This document shows, piece after piece, positions 1 to 8,319 of a stretch of DNA of 60,053 bases. The position numbers and the translations under genes were made by a program. Under the pieces are notes generated by a model. It made no database searches, had not been told where the DNA came from, and was given only the letters and a program-made list of their open reading frames with translations. The stretch spans positions 1-60,053 of the forward strand of contig JACKJE010000019.1 of the NCBI GenBank assembly GCA_020638135.1. The letters run 5' to 3'. Positions within the stretch are counted from its first letter, which is position 1, and every line of letters starts with the position of its first letter. Source of the DNA: Methylobacteriaceae bacterium. GTDB lineage: Bacteria > Pseudomonadota > Alphaproteobacteria > Rhizobiales > Beijerinckiaceae.

Positions 1-1537
1 CGGCGGTGAAGAGCGAGACGTCGGTATAAATCTTCGCGGTGACCGGGTGATAATTGCCCGTGCCGATGTGGCAGTAGGTCACGAGCGAGCCGCCCTCGCG
101 CCTGACCACCATCGACAGCTTGGCGTGCGTCTTCAATTCGATGAAGCCGAAGACGACCTGCACGCCCGCGCGTTCGAGGTCGCGCGACCAGCGGATATTG
201 GCCTCCTCGTCGAAACGCGCCTTGAGTTCGACCAGCGCGGTCACGGACTTGCCGGCTTCCGCCGCCTCGATCAGCGCGCGCACGATCGGGCTGTCGGACG
301 AGGTGCGGTAGAGCGTCTGCTTGATCGCGACGACCTGCGGGTCGCGCGCGGCCTGCTGCAGAAATTGCACGACCACGTCGAAGGATTCGTAGGGGTGGTG
401 GACGATCAGGTCCTTCTGCTTGATCGCCTGCAGGCAGTCGCCGCCGTTTTCGCGCACACGTTCCGGGAAGCGCGGATTGTAAGGGCGGAATTTGAGCTCC
501 GGCCGGTCGAGCGCGATGATCTGCGAGAGATCGTTGAGCGCCAGCATGCCGTCGAGCACGAATATCTGGTCGGCTTCGACCTCCAGCTCCTCGCAGACGA
601 AGGCGCGCAATTCCTCGGGCATGGTCGATTCCATTTCGAGACGGATCGCCGAGCCGCGGCGGCGGCGCTTCAGCGCCGTCTCGAACAGGCGCACGAGGTC
701 TTCGGCCTCTTCCTCCACTTCGAGGTCGCTGTCGCGGATCACGCGGAACAGGCCCTTGCCGACGACCTCGTGGTCCGGGAACAGACGCCTGGAATGCATG
801 AGGATCAGCGTTTCCAGCGGGATGAACTGCGTTGGCCCGCCGCCGCCCACGATCTCGGGGATGCGCACGAAGCGGTCGACCTTGTTGGGCATGCGCACGA
901 GCGCGGTGCGCAATTGCTTGTCCTTCTCGCCGGCCAGCTCCAGCGCGAGGGTGAAGCCGAGATTGGGGATGAAGGGGAAGGGATGGGCGGGATCGACCGC
1001 CAGCGGGGTCAGGACCGGGAAGACGTTGAGGACGAAATAATCCTCCAGCCACGCCCGCTGCGCCTTGGTCAGCTCCTCCGTCTCGGCGATGACGATGCCG
1101 GCGGCGGCAAGTTCGGGCCGCAATTCACGCCAGCGCCGCATCTGCTCGGCGGCGAGCAGGGCGACGCGCTCGTGAATCTTGCCGAGCTGCTGGGCGGGCG
1201 TGAGCCCGTCCTGCGAGCGCTCCTCGACGCCCGAGCGCATCTGGCCGCGCAGACCGGCGACGCGGACCATGAAGAATTCGTCGAGATTGTTGGCGGAGAT
1301 CGTCAGGAAGCGCAGCTGTTCGAGCAACGGATGATTGCGGTTCGACGCTTCCAGCATCACGCGGCGGTTGAATTCCAGCCACGACAATTCGCGGTTGATG
1401 AAGCGCGCCGGCGAGACCGCGAGTTCGGCCGGACGTTCGGCGAGGTCGCCGATGTCGTCCATAACGTGAATGTCGGCGACCGACTTCACCTGGCTTGCGG
1501 GTTCATGCTGAAGGTCGGCGTCTGTCTCGCTGGTCAT
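1..1537 (-). CDS. ppk: Polyphosphate kinase 1, 3' end cut by window edge
   Basis: Polyphosphate kinase reversibly transfers the terminal phosphate of ATP to long-chain polyphosphate. Reading from the ATG at 1537, the first 512 codons are visible; the C-terminal part lies outside the window, since the family is usually about 700 residues. Visible landmarks are the N-terminal FINRELSWLEFN block, the NLDEFFMVRVAGLRGQ block, and LKTHAKL with a histidine at about residue 471, which corresponds to the autophosphorylated His of PPK1. HIGTGNYHPVTAKIYTDVSL follows, close to the window edge. hdaA lies just upstream on the same strand, an order common in Rhizobiales. The identification is firm; only the length is unknown. 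Confidence 0.95.
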   Translation of the reverse strand, partial: MTSETDADLQHEPASQVKSVADIHVMDDIGDLAERPAELAVSPARFINRELSWLEFNRRVMLEASNRNHPLLEQLRFLTISANNLDEFFMVRVAGLRGQMRSGVEERSQDGLTPAQQLGKIHERVALLAAEQMRRWRELRPELAAAGIVIAETEELTKAQRAWLEDYFVLNVFPVLTPLAVDPAHPFPFIPNLGFTLALELAGEKDKQLRTALVRMPNKVDRFVRIPEIVGGGGPTQFIPLETLILMHSRRLFPDHEVVGKGLFRVIRDSDLEVEEEAEDLVRLFETALKRRRRGSAIRLEMESTMPEELRAFVCEELEVEADQIFVLDGMLALNDLSQIIALDRPELKFRPYNPRFPERVRENGGDCLQAIKQKDLIVHHPYESFDVVVQFLQQAARDPQVVAIKQTLYRTSSDSPIVRALIEAAEAGKSVTALVELKARFDEEANIRWSRDLERAGVQVVFGFIELKTHAKLSMVVRREGGSLVTYCHIGTGNYHPVTAKIYTDVSLFTA

Positions 1538-1587
1538 GGTCCTGGTCCGGTCGCTGGACTCTCGCGAGTCTCCATGGCGGATTTTCG

Positions 1588-2316
1588 TTACAGTTCTTCA
1601 TCGCTGGCAAGTCGGTTGCTGGCGAGTCTGGCGATCACATCGGCCGCCAGGCCCCGCCCGACCGCCCTGCCCCGAGCCAGCGCCTCGGCGTCCAGCGCCG
1701 CCACGATGGCGCGCGCGGCGTCGAGCGAGCGGTCGATGCGCAGGGCGATATAGTCGATCACATTCGCCTCGACGGCGAGTTGCCGATCCTCGAACAATTT
1801 GACGAGTACCGCCCGCACGAGGTCGTCGGTCGGCGGCTCGATATGGGCGACGGGCGCGCGGCGCAGGCGCGAGCGCAGGTCTGGCAGGCGCACGCCCCAG
1901 CCTTCGGGTTCGGCCTGGCCGGTCATCAGCATGGTCGCGCGAGATTCCTGCACGAGGTTGAACAGGTGAAACAGGCCCTGCTCGTCGGCGACGCCGTCGG
2001 CGCCCTCGAGAAGGATGTGGCGACCGTAGAAGTCGCCGAGATCGGCGCCAGCGCTGACCGCCTCCGGCGGTACGAGCACGGCCTGGGCGCGGCGCGCCCA
2101 GATCGCCGCCAGATGGCTCTTGCCCGCGCCCCGCGCGCCGACCAGCGCCAGCGCGGGATCGGGCCAGGCGGGCCACGACAGGACGAGCGCGTGGGCGGCG
2201 GCGTTGGACGGCGCGATCAGGAAGTCGTCGTCGCCGTAGCGCGGCTGCGGCGCGAATTCGAAAGCAAGCTGCGGTGCGGCCGGCCGCGCCCCGTCCCCCG
2301 GACCCGTCGCGCTCAT
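1588..2316 (-). CDS. hdaA: DnaA-related regulatory ATPase HdaA
   Basis: A 242-residue DnaA-like protein without a DNA-binding domain, of the HdaA type that promotes regulatory inactivation of DnaA after replication initiation. An N-terminal QLAFEF (residues 16-21) resembles the sliding-clamp-binding motif of Hda proteins. A Walker A segment GARGAGKS lies at 60-67, followed by a degenerate Walker B (HILLEGAD) and a C-terminal AAA+ lid. The ATG at 2316 was chosen because it overlaps the stop of the upstream permease gene by four bases (ATGA), implying translational coupling. The neighbours perM and ppk support the family assignment. The function in this species is inferred from family and context. 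Confidence 0.88.
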   Translation of the reverse strand: MSATGPGDGARPAAPQLAFEFAPQPRYGDDDFLIAPSNAAAHALVLSWPAWPDPALALVGARGAGKSHLAAIWARRAQAVLVPPEAVSAGADLGDFYGRHILLEGADGVADEQGLFHLFNLVQESRATMLMTGQAEPEGWGVRLPDLRSRLRRAPVAHIEPPTDDLVRAVLVKLFEDRQLAVEANVIDYIALRIDRSLDAARAIVAALDAEALARGRAVGRGLAADVIARLASNRLASDEEL

Positions 2317-3497
2317 GGCTGGTTTTCGGCCTCGGCGTCTTCGCCGAGATAGAACGGGCTCAGGCGGTAGCGGGCGAAGAAGAAGCGCAGGAGCACGCCG
2401 AGCGCGGCGGCGACCGGCACGGCGACGATCAGCCCGGTGAAGCCGAACAGCGACCCGGAAGCCAGAAGCGCGAACATCAGCCAGACCGGATGCAGGCCGA
2501 CGGATTCGCCGACGAGTTTCGGCGAGAGCACGTTGCCCTCGAGGAATTGGCCAGACGCCACGACGCCGAGCGCCATCGCCAGCATCGTCCAGTCCGGCCA
2601 GCCCTGCACCAGCGCGACAATGGCGGAGACGACCAGCGCGCTCAGCGAGCCGACATAGGGGATGAAACTGAGAAAGCCCGCGGAAATGCCGATCAGGAAG
2701 CCGTAGTTGAGGCCGATCAGCGTCAGGCCAAGGCCGTACCACAGGCCCAGAAACAGGCAGACCAGGGATTGCCCGCGCAGGAACCCGGCGAGCGCGGCGT
2801 CGACGTCGCCGGCCAGCTTGCTGACTTCCGAAAGGTAGCGCGGCGGCACGAGCGACTTCACAGCGTCGATCATGTGGTTCCAGTCGACGAGGATGTAGAA
2901 GGCGACGACCGGCGTCACGACGACGAGCGACAGCAGGCCGACCAGCGCGGCGCCGCCTGTTATCAGCGACTTGGCGAAGCCGCCGAGCCATTTGGCGGCG
3001 TCGCCGGCGAAATCGCCGAAGGCCTTCTGCAGGTCGCCGGGGCCTCCGGCGCCGAGCCCGAGCTTGGCCGCGAGATCGCCGCCCCAGGAGGTTTCGAGCA
3101 GCTTGGCGCTCCAGTCCGAGACGAGCGCCTGCAAGCGCAGCACGATCTTCGGCAGGTTCTCGCTGAAGGCCGACAATTGGTGGCCCAGGATCGGGCCGAT
3201 CAGGATGAGCGCCAAGACGACGACGATCAGGGATATGCCGAGAATGAACAGGGCCGCGCCGAGCCGGTTGAGACCGAGGCGCTCCAGTTTTTCGGCGACG
3301 GGATCGAGCAGGTAGCCGAGCGCGATGCCGGCGACGAAGGGCATCAGAACGCCCGAGAAAAGGTAGAGGAACAGGGCGACCGCAGCGATCGCGGCGAGCC
3401 AGGGCGCGATGTCGGCCAGACGCGGGCCGCGCCCGACGATAGCGCTGCGCGTCGGGGCGGGCGCCGTTTGCGTTACTGGCCCATGTGCCTGATCCAT
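2313..3497 (-). CDS. AI-2E/PerM family transporter
   Basis: A 394-residue inner-membrane protein with several hydrophobic helices and the PerM/AI-2E family layout: an N-terminal hairpin with GIALGYLLDPVAEKLERLG, a soluble region around 150-220, then a helical block with FIPYVGSL and GWPDWTM, and a C-terminal GLIVAVPVAAALGVLLRF segment. Family members export small molecules or act as Na+/H+ antiporters, and the substrate cannot be told from sequence. The ATG at 3497 (MDQAHGPV) is preferred to one 23 codons upstream because it keeps the overlap with the phosphatidyltransferase gene to 25 bases. It is tightly coupled to hdaA downstream. Confidence 0.88.
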   Translation of the reverse strand: MDQAHGPVTQTAPAPTRSAIVGRGPRLADIAPWLAAIAAVALFLYLFSGVLMPFVAGIALGYLLDPVAEKLERLGLNRLGAALFILGISLIVVVLALILIGPILGHQLSAFSENLPKIVLRLQALVSDWSAKLLETSWGGDLAAKLGLGAGGPGDLQKAFGDFAGDAAKWLGGFAKSLITGGAALVGLLSLVVVTPVVAFYILVDWNHMIDAVKSLVPPRYLSEVSKLAGDVDAALAGFLRGQSLVCLFLGLWYGLGLTLIGLNYGFLIGISAGFLSFIPYVGSLSALVVSAIVALVQGWPDWTMLAMALGVVASGQFLEGNVLSPKLVGESVGLHPVWLMFALLASGSLFGFTGLIVAVPVAAALGVLLRFFFARYRLSPFYLGEDAEAENQP

Positions 3498-4033
3498 GGG
3501 CCCAGATAGGCGCCGGCCGAAGCCAGCGTCAATGCCGCCACGATGTAGGTCGTTGGCCAGAACCAATATTCGCCGGAAAAGCCGAAGGCCTTGGCGCCCA
3601 GAACAGCCGCGGCAAAGGCGATCTGCATGGTCGTGTTGACCTTGGAGACATAGAGCGGTCGGATTTCGACGGGTTTGTCGAACAGCCAGGCGACGATGAC
3701 GCCGCCGAGGATCATGACGTCACGCGAGACGACGAGGATCGCGAGCGTGGCGGGAATGGCGAGCGCGACCCCGAGCGCGACATAGATCGACATCAGCAGC
3801 GCCTTGTCGGCGAGCGGATCGAGAAAGGCGCCGAGCTCGGTGCGCAGGTCGAAGGTCTTTGCGAGCCAGCCGTCGGCGGCGTCCGAAACGCCCGCGAGCA
3901 GGAATACGAAAAAGGCCTCCCGCCACTCGCCGGCGACGATCATTGAGACGATGACCGGAACGAGCAGCAGCCGGCCAATGGTGATGATATTCGGCAGGCT
4001 GCCGAAATTGCGGATACTCAAGCGCTTCCCCAT
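3473..4033 (-). CDS. CDP-alcohol phosphatidyltransferase family protein
   Basis: A 186-residue integral membrane enzyme of the CDP-alcohol phosphatidyltransferase family, which joins a CDP-activated lipid to an alcohol in phospholipid synthesis. The hallmark DxxDGx(2)A(K)x(n)GxxxDxxxD is present as DAADGWLAK, then GAFLDPLADK. The arginine usual after DGxxA is a lysine here. The start MGKRLSIRNF is followed by SLPNIITIGRLLLVP, typical of PgsA-like proteins. The gene may encode a PgsA-like or cardiolipin-synthase-like enzyme; the alcohol cannot be assigned from sequence. An upstream in-frame ATG at 4075 would add 14 Arg-rich residues and looks less likely. It overlaps the PerM gene downstream. 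Confidence 0.85.
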   Translation of the reverse strand: MGKRLSIRNFGSLPNIITIGRLLLVPVIVSMIVAGEWREAFFVFLLAGVSDAADGWLAKTFDLRTELGAFLDPLADKALLMSIYVALGVALAIPATLAILVVSRDVMILGGVIVAWLFDKPVEIRPLYVSKVNTTMQIAFAAAVLGAKAFGFSGEYWFWPTTYIVAALTLASAGAYLGPWIRHMGQ

Positions 4034-4130
4034 GCGCAGACGCCGCCTGCCCGCGCCCGCGCCTGTCCTGCGCATTTAGCAGGCGCCGCGCGCCCGGGGT
4101 CAAGCGACCATAGACGGGGCGGTTCGCCAA

Positions 4131-5180
4131 TCATCTCATGCGTTTGAGTTCTTCCGCGATGGCGACGTATTCGCGCAGCGAGCCATTGGTGCGGGTCGGG
4201 TCCTTCGGGCAGGCGTCCGCTCCCTTTTCGAACAGCGCCTTCGCGCGCGTCCGTTCGCCTTTGGCGAGCGCCAGTTCGCCGAGATAGAAATAGATGTTGC
4301 AGCGGCGCTCGGAATCCTCGGCAGCGAGCCGCAGCAGGCGCTCATCCGATGCGCCGGCTTTCAGATATTCGGCGACCAGGCCGATCCAGTTCTGGCGCGG
4401 CAGTTTCTTCGTATCCTCGACGAGGCGGTCGAGCGCGTCGGTCTGGCCGAGCCGGGCGCGCGCCAGAAAGGTCCAGGCGGCGGCGTTCGGGTTGATCGTT
4501 GCGCCCGTGGCGAGATCGGGCGCGGCTGCGGCGAAGTCCTGCAGGAAGAATTCGGAATAGCCGCGCGCGACCAGCGCCTCCACGTTGTCGCTCTCATTGG
4601 CGAGAATCTTGTCGTAGTCGGCGATCGCGTCGCGGAACCGGCCGAATTCCTGCATCAATCCGCCGCGATTGAGCAGGAGGTCGACATCGGTGGAGCCGGT
4701 CGCGACCGCCGCGTCATAGTCGAGGAGCGCGGCGGAGAATTCCGCGACGTCGAACAATATGTCCCCACGCAGCCGGTGCGCGAGGGCGTTGGCGGCATCG
4801 CGCGACAGGATTGCGGAATAATCGTCGAAGGCGAGCTTCAGCTGGCCGAGCTTGGCGGCAAGACCGGCGCGGGTCAGCCGCGCGGCGGGGTCGCAGGGAT
4901 CGAGGCTGACGGCCTTGTCGAGCGATTCGAGCGCAGCCCCATAATCACCGCCGGCAGCCTCGGCCGAGCCACGCCATTGCCAGGCGAGCGCGTTGCGCGG
5001 CTCCCTCTCGGTGGTCGCGCGCAGGTGCATGATCAGCGCGAAGGGGCTGCTTTCGGCCTTGCGCATCTTTTCGGCCTCGATCATCGCGGCCGAGGGCGCG
5101 GGCTGGCGATAGTCGCAGGTCTGCGCGGCGGCGGCGGCGCCGATCGACAGCGCCAGGCAAATGGACAGGGTCCGCAACAT
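4131..5180 (-). CDS. Secreted tetratricopeptide-repeat protein
   Basis: A 349-residue protein with a cleavable signal peptide (MLRTLSICLALSIGAAAAAQ) followed by tandem TPR-like helices. Recognisable TPR signatures include NALAWQWRGSAEAAGGDYGA, ALESLDKAVSLDPCDPAARL, ALAHRLRGDILFDVAEFSAA and VEALVARGYSEFFLQDF. The helical repeats suggest a protein-protein scaffold in the periplasm. No enzymatic domain was recognised. The start at 5180 gives an ordinary signal peptide; an upstream in-frame start at 5210 would put ten charged residues in front of it. It is divergent from purM, with about 130 bases between the two starts. The specific role is unknown. Confidence 0.75.
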   Translation of the reverse strand: MLRTLSICLALSIGAAAAAQTCDYRQPAPSAAMIEAEKMRKAESSPFALIMHLRATTEREPRNALAWQWRGSAEAAGGDYGAALESLDKAVSLDPCDPAARLTRAGLAAKLGQLKLAFDDYSAILSRDAANALAHRLRGDILFDVAEFSAALLDYDAAVATGSTDVDLLLNRGGLMQEFGRFRDAIADYDKILANESDNVEALVARGYSEFFLQDFAAAAPDLATGATINPNAAAWTFLARARLGQTDALDRLVEDTKKLPRQNWIGLVAEYLKAGASDERLLRLAAEDSERRCNIYFYLGELALAKGERTRAKALFEKGADACPKDPTRTNGSLREYVAIAEELKRMR

Positions 5181-5310
5181 TTCGGGTCTCCTCGCCCATT
5201 CATACGCCACGGCGGCGCAGGGCGCCTGTGCGCGGCTTCACGCGCCGGCCCGCGACGCCTTGCCAGCGCCGCCGCGACCCGATAATCCCGCCGCAAACCC
5301 GGGGATAGCC

Positions 5311-6377
5311 ATGCAGGACAAGCCGAAGGACGGCCTCACCTATGCGCAGGCCGGCGTCGATATCGACGCGGGGACGCGCATGGTCGAGCTCATCAAGCCG
5401 CATGTGCGCTCCACCCGCCGGTCGGGCGCCGACGGCGAGATCGGCGGCTTCGGCGGCCTGTTCGACCTGAAGGCAGCGGGCTTTTCCGATCCGTGCTGGT
5501 CGCCGCCAACGATGGCGTCGGCACCAAGGTCAAGATCGCGATCGACAGCGGCATCCACGACACGGTCGGCGTCGACCTCGTCGCCATGTGCGTCAACGAT
5601 CTTGTCGTGCAGGGCGCCGAGCCCCTGTTCTTCCTCGACTATTACGCGACGGGCAAGCTCGATCCGGAAGAAGGCGCCGCTGTCGTCAAGGGTATCGCGG
5701 CCGGCTGCGTCGACGCCGGTTGCGCGCTGATCGGCGGCGAGACGGCCGAAATGCCAGGCCTTTACGCTAAGAAGGACTACGATCTCGCCGGATTCGCGGT
5801 CGGCGCGGCCGAGCGTGGCGGGTTGCTGCCGCGTGGAATTGAAACGGGCGACGTGCTGTTCGGCCTGCCCTCCTCCGGCGTGCATTCCAACGGCTTTTCG
5901 CTGGTGCGCCGGATCGTCGAGCGCACGGGGTTGAAATGGGACGCGCCGGCGCCGTTCGAGGCGGGCAAGACGCTTGCCGAAGCCCTGCTCGTCCCGACGA
6001 AAATCTACGTGCGGCCGCTGCTCGCGGCGCTGAAGGCGACGGATGCGATCCGCGCGCTCGCCCATATCACCGGCGGCGGTTTCCCCGAGAATATTCCGCG
6101 CGTGCTGCCGAAGGGGTTTGGCGTTTCCCTCGACCTCTCCGCCATTCCCGTCCTTCCCGTCTTCGGCTGGCTTGCGCGCGAAGGCGGCGTGGCGGAGAAG
6201 GAAATGCTGCGCACCTTCAATTGCGGAATCGGCATGGTGGTCGTGGTTTCGAAAGCCCGCGCCGCCGAGGGCGAGAAGGCCTTGGCCGACGCCGGCCTCG
6301 CGCCGATCCGGATCGGCGAAGTGACCGAAGCGCAGAGCGAGGAGCGCGTGACGACGCGCGGGGCGCTGAAGCTGTGA
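5311..6377 (+). CDS. purM: Phosphoribosylformylglycinamidine cyclo-ligase, frameshifted in this sequence
   Basis: PurM (AIR synthetase) makes aminoimidazole ribonucleotide in purine synthesis. The protein starts MQDKPKDGLTYAQAGVDID at 5311 and reads normally to KAAGFSDP. There the frame breaks at about 5493; in the next frame it continues VLVAANDGVGTKVKIA to the stop at 6377. Restoring one G (CCGGTGCTG instead of CCGTGCTG) rejoins both halves into about 355 residues, the normal length. Conserved blocks are intact: GLFDLK, NDGVGTK, GGETAEMPG, GVHSNGFSLVR and HITGGGFPENIPR. The stop overlaps the purN start. Because purM is a core gene and neighbouring genes show similar breaks, a sequence error is likelier than a mutation. 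Confidence 0.93.
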
Positions 6378-6988
6378 CAAAGAAGCGCGTCGCCATCCTG
6401 ATCTCGGGGCGCGGCTCCAACATGATGGCGCTGGCGGAAGCCGCAGCTGCGCCGGATTTTCCGGCCGAGATCGCGCTCGTCCTGTCCAACCGTCCCGACG
6501 CCGCCGGCCTCGAGTGGGCCGCTTCACGCGGCATTCGTACCGCGGCGATCGATCACAAGACCTACGGAAAGGATCGCGAAGCCTTCGAGCGGGCGATGCA
6601 GGCCGTGCTGCAAGACAATGCGATCGACCTCGTATGCCTGGCCGGCTTCATGCGCGTGCTGACGCCGTGGTTCGTGGCGCAATGGCAGGGCCGGATGCTC
6701 AACATCCACCCCGCCCTGCTGCCCTCCTATCGCGGCCTGCATACGCACGAGCGCGCGCTCGAGGACGGCGTGAAGATCCACGGCTGCACCGTGCATTTCG
6801 TCGTGCCGGAAATGGACGCAGGCCCGATCATCCTGCAGGCGGCCGTGCCGGTCGAGGATTCAGACGACGCCGAAACGCTGGCGGCGCGCGTCCTGAAGCA
6901 GGAGCACCGCATCTATCCGCAGGCGCTGGCGCTGGTCGCCGCCGGCCGGGTGCGGATATCGGGCAATCGCGTTCTCGCGAATATCTGA
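6374..6988 (+). CDS. purN: Phosphoribosylglycinamide formyltransferase
   Basis: PurN transfers the formyl group of 10-formyl-tetrahydrofolate to GAR in purine synthesis. The product is 204 residues, normal for the family. The N-terminus has the ISGRGSNMMAL phosphate-binding loop, and the catalytic region contains LNIHPALLPSYRG and later EMDAGPII, which supply the Asn-His-Asp catalytic residues. The start is a GTG at 6374 overlapping the purM stop by four bases (GTGA), so purM and purN form a coupled operon. No frame break was seen in this gene although it lies inside the indel-rich stretch. Confidence 0.95.
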   Translation: MTKKRVAILISGRGSNMMALAEAAAAPDFPAEIALVLSNRPDAAGLEWAASRGIRTAAIDHKTYGKDREAFERAMQAVLQDNAIDLVCLAGFMRVLTPWFVAQWQGRMLNIHPALLPSYRGLHTHERALEDGVKIHGCTVHFVVPEMDAGPIILQAAVPVEDSDDAETLAARVLKQEHRIYPQALALVAAGRVRISGNRVLANI

Positions 6989-7071
6989 AGGGATATCTGG
7001 CCGCTCGCTGCCCGAGGGCCTAGTCTGCCGATGGCGACAGCGACGAAGATCGCAGCGCCGGGAGGATGACG

Positions 7072-7750
7072 ATGTCGCTTGCCCCGCAGCCGAACGAGGA
7101 GCCGCACCCCGATTTCAATGCCGCTGAACTCGGCGCGGTCGCGCATCTCTATCGTGGCGAGTCTATCGTTCGACGATCTGGCGGACGCGCCTCGACAACA
7201 CGACCAACTGGACCATCGTGACCATGGGCATCGCCCTGTCGTCGACCTATTCGAGCGCCGAGGCGTCGCCCCTTCCTCTCTTGCTCGTTGGCCTGCTCAT
7301 CGCGTTCTTCCTCAACATGGAAGCGCGCCGCTATCGCTATTTCAACGTGTGGCGCGCCCGCGCGCGCTGGATGGAGACGCATCTCTATGCGCCGATCCTG
7401 CGCGGCGAAGAATACAACGAACGGTGGCGCGACGTTCTGGCGCGCGACTATACGAACCCGGTCCACCACATCAGCCTCGCGCGCGCCATGGGACGCCGGT
7501 TCAGGCGCAATTACGGATGGATATTGCTGATTCAGACCGTCGCCTATTACGGCAAACTCGCGATTCATCCGACGCCGGCGGCGAGCTTCAGAGAAATGGT
7601 TTCGCGCGCGCAGTCGGACCCGCGCCGGGCTGGGTCGTGCTGGCCGCCGGCGTCGTCTACATCGGCGGCTGGTGCGCTTTCGGCTGGTGGACCCTCACGC
7701 TGGATCGGGCCAAGCATGGCGACCGGGGCAAGAACGTCGCGATGGGCTAG
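7072..7750 (+). CDS. DUF2270 membrane protein, frameshifted twice in this sequence
   Basis: Three consecutive frames combine into one protein of the DUF2270 family, a small predicted integral membrane protein of unknown function. The first frame starts at the ATG at 7072, six bases after GGAGG, and reads MSLAPQPNEEPHPDFNAAEL up to HLYRGE. After a break near 7160 the next frame reads YRSTIWRTRLDNTTNW, a hydrophobic segment (PLPLLLVGLLIAFFLN), then NMEARRYRYFNVWRARARW. A second break near 7614 leads to PAPGWVVLAAGVVYIGGW and the stop. Each break is mended by restoring one G (GAGGTC and CAGGTC in place of GAGTC and CAGTC). Function unknown. Confidence 0.72.
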
Positions 7751-8316
7751 AGCCCACCCAACCGCAGCAGAAACGTCTGGTGCGCGTCGATCATGATCTT
7801 CTGACCCTTCTTGTCGCCGGCTTTGGTCTTGTCGAGCGTGAAACTGTCGAAGCGATAGTGCTTCATGCCCCAGGAATCGAAGAACCAGACCGTGCGCCCG
7901 GAAATGCGGTCGACGACCGTCCAGTGATCCCAGGGTTTGCCGAGGCCGACGATCCACATTGCCCGCCCTTCGCCATGCGCATCGATGCCCTCGCGCAATC
8001 TTTCGAAGAACTCTTCGACGCTGGCAACCTTGCTGCGCATCAGCGGCGCGCCCCACAGCAGGCGGGCCTTGTGCTTCTTCTGGACCCAGGCGTCGGCGGC
8101 GCGGAACAGGCGATAGAGCGTCGGCACGCCCGTGCCGTCCCAGATGATCTGCGGGAAGAGATCGGCGACGCTCTTGCACAGAACTTCGAGAAGTTTTTCG
8201 TCCTGCTTCTCGGTATGGCCGAACATCAGTTTGCAGGCGTTGAGCGTGGCGTAGATCGCGCACAGCCCGTCGATGTCGCCCTGCTCCACTGGCGCGCGAT
8301 GGCGTCGCTTGCTCAT
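7747..8316 (-). CDS. Putative papain-like cysteine peptidase-fold protein
   Basis: A 189-residue soluble protein without signal peptide. Its layout resembles papain-like (C39-like) folds: Gln12 and Cys19 in EQGDIDGLCAIYATLNAC, His131 in PWDHWTVVDRI, and Asp147 in WFFDSWGMKHY, in the order Cys-His-Asp expected of a catalytic triad with an oxyanion glutamine. No named family was recognised, so activity is inference. The gene begins three bases after the stop of the molybdoenzyme gene on the same strand (TGA GGC ATG), so the two are very probably translated as a unit. The frame is intact despite damaged genes on both sides. Confidence 0.6.
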   Translation of the reverse strand: MSKRRHRAPVEQGDIDGLCAIYATLNACKLMFGHTEKQDEKLLEVLCKSVADLFPQIIWDGTGVPTLYRLFRAADAWVQKKHKARLLWGAPLMRSKVASVEEFFERLREGIDAHGEGRAMWIVGLGKPWDHWTVVDRISGRTVWFFDSWGMKHYRFDSFTLDKTKAGDKKGQKIMIDAHQTFLLRLGGL

Positions 8317-8319
8317 GCC

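Noticed and set aside
47..1753. Open frame of about 568 codons on the plus strand at the window start
   Set aside because: The minus strand encodes clear polyphosphate kinase and hdaA sequence; the plus frame has no recognisable motif.
5493..5494. Programmed frameshifting in purM
   Set aside because: There is no slippery sequence or downstream structure, and the same kind of break recurs in unrelated genes nearby.
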